Below are positions 4,268 to 5,836 of a stretch of DNA of 5,836 nucleotides, piece by piece (positions within the stretch are counted from its first letter, which is position 1; every line of letters starts with the position of its first letter). Made by a program: the position numbers and the translations under genes. The stretch is from Candidatus Zixiibacteriota bacterium (GTDB lineage Bacteria > SM23-81). The DNA lies in contig DAOVRJ010000163.1 in assembly GCA_030628225.1 (NCBI GenBank), forward strand, positions 1 to 5,836, in the 5' to 3' direction. The notes beneath the pieces were generated by a model, which saw nothing but the letters and a program-made list of their open reading frames with translations, had not been told where the DNA came from and made no database searches.

Positions 4268-4459
4268 ATGGAAGATAACTATACACCGTGTAAAAAATGC
4301 TCGGCCGGCGTTTTACTTCCACTATCAGACTATGGTCGGGATGGGGCTCCCATCAGATACAAAGCGTGGGTCTGCTCTAATCCGGAATGCGGATTCAACA
4401 TCCGAATCGACAATGGCGAGATCAGTTTCGGCAAAAACGTGGGGCAATCCTATAAATAA
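4268..4459 (+). CDS. Small zinc-ribbon protein
   Basis: The product has 63 residues with a four-cysteine zinc-ribbon pattern: C8-X2-C11 (TPCKKCSAG) and C36-X4-C41 (VCSNPECGFNI), about 24 residues apart. Short beta-rich stretches (GVLLPLSD, RYKAWVC, NIRIDNGEISFG) surround the knuckles. It has no membrane segment and no second domain, so it is a free-standing ribbon of the kind used for nucleic-acid or protein contacts; its partner is unknown. The start was chosen for its ribosome binding site. Codons such as AGA, TTA, CTA and ATA are used more than in the neighbours, hinting at acquisition. Lying between endonuclease V and the YbbR gene on the same strand, it could be co-transcribed with the repair pair, but the surrounding inverted repeats suggest it arrived separately. 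Confidence 0.8.
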   Translation: MEDNYTPCKKCSAGVLLPLSDYGRDGAPIRYKAWVCSNPECGFNIRIDNGEISFGKNVGQSYK

Positions 4460-4495
4460 AAAAATGATTTCCCGCATCTTGCGTCTTGGGAAGGG

Positions 4496-4520
4496 AAGAT
4501 AAGGCTCCATTCGCGGAAAA
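4496..4520 (-). repeat. Right inverted-repeat arm
   Basis: AAGGCTCCATTCGCGGAAAA (4501-4520) is the reverse complement of 4218-4237 except for one base, and the inner AAGAT just before it extends the match. It lies 36 bases after the zinc-ribbon stop and 54 bases before the YbbR start. Confidence 0.8.
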
Positions 4521-4574
4521 AACTTTCTATTCCTGGGCGCTTCTCATCGGTCACCTTCGATCCTCGAGGCCCAA

Positions 4575-5501
4575 ATGCGCATATGGATGATAGACAATCT
4601 GGCCATTAAGATCGGGGCTCTGCTCATCGCCCTATTTCTCTGGTTTCACGCCGTCACGGAGAAGGAATACGAGGTAAAACGGCAGGTCCCTATTCAGATC
4701 ACAGCCATTCCCGAGGATCTGGTGCTGGCCAAACCTTTCCCCACCGAGGCGGTCATCCGCCTCAGGGGAAAGGGAAAACAGCTTATCATTCCATATCTCA
4801 GCCAAATTCGTCTTTTGGTGGGGGCCAATGGGGCCCAGAAGGGAACAAAACAGACCACCCTCTCTGCTGAGCATGTGCATATCCCCCACGGGGGCGGCGC
4901 GCTGCTTGCCGAGATTATCTCTCCCCGGAAGTTAGATCTGAATTTTGATTCCCTGTTGAAGAAGAAGGTTCCGGTGCGATCCAGCGTTGGCATAGAGCTT
5001 TCCGATGGGTTTGTCCGGGGGGATCCCATCGCCTTCAAGCCGGACAGCGTCCTGGTTCAGGGACCTGCCCAGCAGGTGAAGTCCATCGAGTTCGTCAGCA
5101 CCGATTCCGTCAATTTCCACAACGTGACGGAAACCATAGCCACTATGGTGAACCTGGCCATCCCGGAGGGGTTCAATATCACCTGCATTCCCCGCGAGAT
5201 CAACACTATCATCGACATCCAGCGTCTTGTCCAGCGCACCATAGACGATATACCGGTGACTCTGACCCATATCCCCACAGGCGTCACCGCCCATCTCAAC
5301 CCCAGCGTGATCTCCCTAACCATCTCCGGAGGGGAAAGATATCTTTCCTCGTTGACTAAAGATAATTTCTCGGCCTCCGCCGACTATCGCCGGGCTCGTC
5401 GGAAGACCGACAATCTGATCAGCGCCCGCATCAATCTGCCTCCCGAGGTGGAGCTGACCAGCGCAGAGCCCCGGATGTTCAAGGTGGCTCGAGGAAGCTG
5501 A
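4575..5501 (+). CDS. YbbR/CdaR-like membrane-anchored protein
   Basis: The protein has 308 residues. A short cytoplasmic start (MRIWMIDN) precedes one membrane helix (about 9-25, [19 protein letters not shown]), typical of YbbR proteins. Three YbbR repeats of about 90 residues follow outside the membrane (about 32-125, 126-217 and 218-304), each starting with a VP-type strand ([25 protein letters not shown]) and ending with a P-R-x-(L/I/F) strand ([26 protein letters not shown]). In Firmicutes the relative CdaR binds and controls the diadenylate cyclase CdaA, encoded directly upstream. Here no cyclase gene precedes it, so regulation of c-di-AMP synthesis is only a possibility. ATG 4575 has GAGG (4566-4569) five bases upstream; ATG 4587 is an in-frame alternative. 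tsaD begins 52 bases after its stop, so the two probably form one transcript. Confidence 0.85.
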   Translation: MRIWMIDNLAIKIGALLIALFLWFHAVTEKEYEVKRQVPIQITAIPEDLVLAKPFPTEAVIRLRGKGKQLIIPYLSQIRLLVGANGAQKGTKQTTLSAEHVHIPHGGGALLAEIISPRKLDLNFDSLLKKKVPVRSSVGIELSDGFVRGDPIAFKPDSVLVQGPAQQVKSIEFVSTDSVNFHNVTETIATMVNLAIPEGFNITCIPREINTIIDIQRLVQRTIDDIPVTLTHIPTGVTAHLNPSVISLTISGGERYLSSLTKDNFSASADYRRARRKTDNLISARINLPPEVELTSAEPRMFKVARGS

Positions 5502-5553
5502 GACAAACCATGCCGGAACAAATCCGCCTTTGCGCCAGAGCGCCATACCCATC

Positions 5554-5836
5554 ATGCTTATTCTAGGCATCGAAACCTCCTGTGACGAGACGGCCGCCGC
5601 GGTCCTCAAAGACGGGCAGCAAATCCACTCCAATGTCATCCTCTCCCAGAGCGTTCACCGGGACTACGGTGGCGTCGTTCCAGAGCTGGCGTCCCGGGCA
5701 CACATCAAAACTCTGATCCCCATCATCACCGAGGCCCTCCTGGAGGCTGGGACGAGCCTTGACGACCTGGACGCCGTGGCCGTGACCTTCGGCCCGGGAC
5801 TGGTGGGCTCTCTTTTGATTGGTCTTTCCGTGGCCA
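5554..5836 (+). CDS. tsaD: tRNA N6-adenosine threonylcarbamoyltransferase TsaD (5' part)
   Basis: TsaD transfers the threonylcarbamoyl group from threonylcarbamoyl-AMP to A37 of tRNAs reading ANN codons, working with TsaB and TsaE in the cytoplasm. The first 94 residues are visible and show the family N-terminus [17 protein letters not shown], the block [13 protein letters not shown], the segment THIKTLIP-like [10 protein letters not shown], and [18 protein letters not shown], which is part of the ASKHA nucleotide-binding fold. The metal-binding His pair and the rest lie beyond the window. ATG 5554 is the normal start for the family, but the ribosome binding site is weak (AGAG at 5537-5540). 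The frame is open to the window end. Confidence 0.96.
   Translation, partial: MLILGIETSCDETAAAVLKDGQQIHSNVILSQSVHRDYGGVVPELASRAHIKTLIPIITEALLEAGTSLDDLDAVAVTFGPGLVGSLLIGLSVA

Larger units (their letters stand above)
4218..4520. mobile_element. Inverted-repeat-bounded cassette carrying a zinc-ribbon gene
   Basis: TTTTCCGCGAATGGAACCTT (4218-4237) returns as reverse complement at 4501-4520 with one mismatch in 20. Allowing one single-base gap, the match extends inward to about 26 positions. The arms enclose exactly one small gene with its own ribosome binding site, at about 47% G/C by hand count for the CDS, lower than its neighbours. This layout suits a small non-autonomous mobile element or cassette. 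No transposase and no convincing target-site duplication are seen. A structural RNA role or paired protein-binding sites are alternatives. Confidence 0.5.

Noticed and set aside
5510-5566. 18-codon open frame between the YbbR gene and tsaD, overlapping the tsaD start
   Set aside because: Its ribosome binding site is too far away and the peptide has no recognisable features. Translational coupling to tsaD is possible but unsupported.

Overview
This is a mid-GC bacterial window with coding regions clearly richer in G/C than the spacers. It reads as a free-living, Gram-negative-like or candidate-phylum bacterium. The evidence is a bacterial-type TsaD, a YbbR/CdaR-like protein, a DUF4416 protein (common in Desulfobacterota, Nitrospirota and many uncultivated phyla) and unusually repeat-rich spacers. 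Placement below 'Bacteria' is a guess. Every gene I can support is on the + strand.

Layout. (1) 1-710: the tail of a hydrophobic protein; a strong sigma70-like promoter; a two-helix membrane protein (DUF3098-like); tRNA-Val(UAC) and tRNA-Asp(GUC); and a long hairpin terminator. (2) 711-1241: no gene, but a dense set of short tandem repeats (9-bp and 7-bp periods) and a CATTGCGAG-type palindromic repeat. (3) 1242-1853: a consensus promoter and a DUF4416 gene that lacks a Shine-Dalgarno sequence. (4) 1854-2296: no gene; more 7-bp-period repeats, two copies of a GTCGGGT/ACCCGAC hairpin, and a possible promoter. (5) 2297-4215: a two-gene overlapping operon, a COG1533 radical SAM protein (SplB / 'DNA repair photolyase' class) followed by endonuclease V with an ATGA overlap. 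(6) 4218-4520: a roughly 303-bp segment bounded by near-perfect inverted repeats and holding one 63-residue zinc-ribbon gene of low G/C. (7) 4575-5836: a YbbR/CdaR-like membrane-anchored protein and the 5' end of tsaD.

How the genes may work together. The radical SAM/endonuclease V pair is the functional core. Both families act on damaged or modified nucleic acid, and the overlap implies coupled translation, so a joint repair or nucleic-acid-processing role is a reasonable inference. The radical SAM protein also has a second, C-terminal CX3CX2C motif plus two further cysteines, suggesting a second Fe-S cluster. YbbR next to tsaD is a housekeeping neighbourhood, but the usual diadenylate cyclase partner is not in view.

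The most unusual signals are the inverted-repeat-bounded zinc-ribbon cassette directly after the endonuclease V stop codon, and the family of degenerate heptamer repeats in the two large spacers. These heptamers resemble the STRR repeats of heterocystous cyanobacteria in design, and copies in opposite orientation flank the DUF4416 gene.
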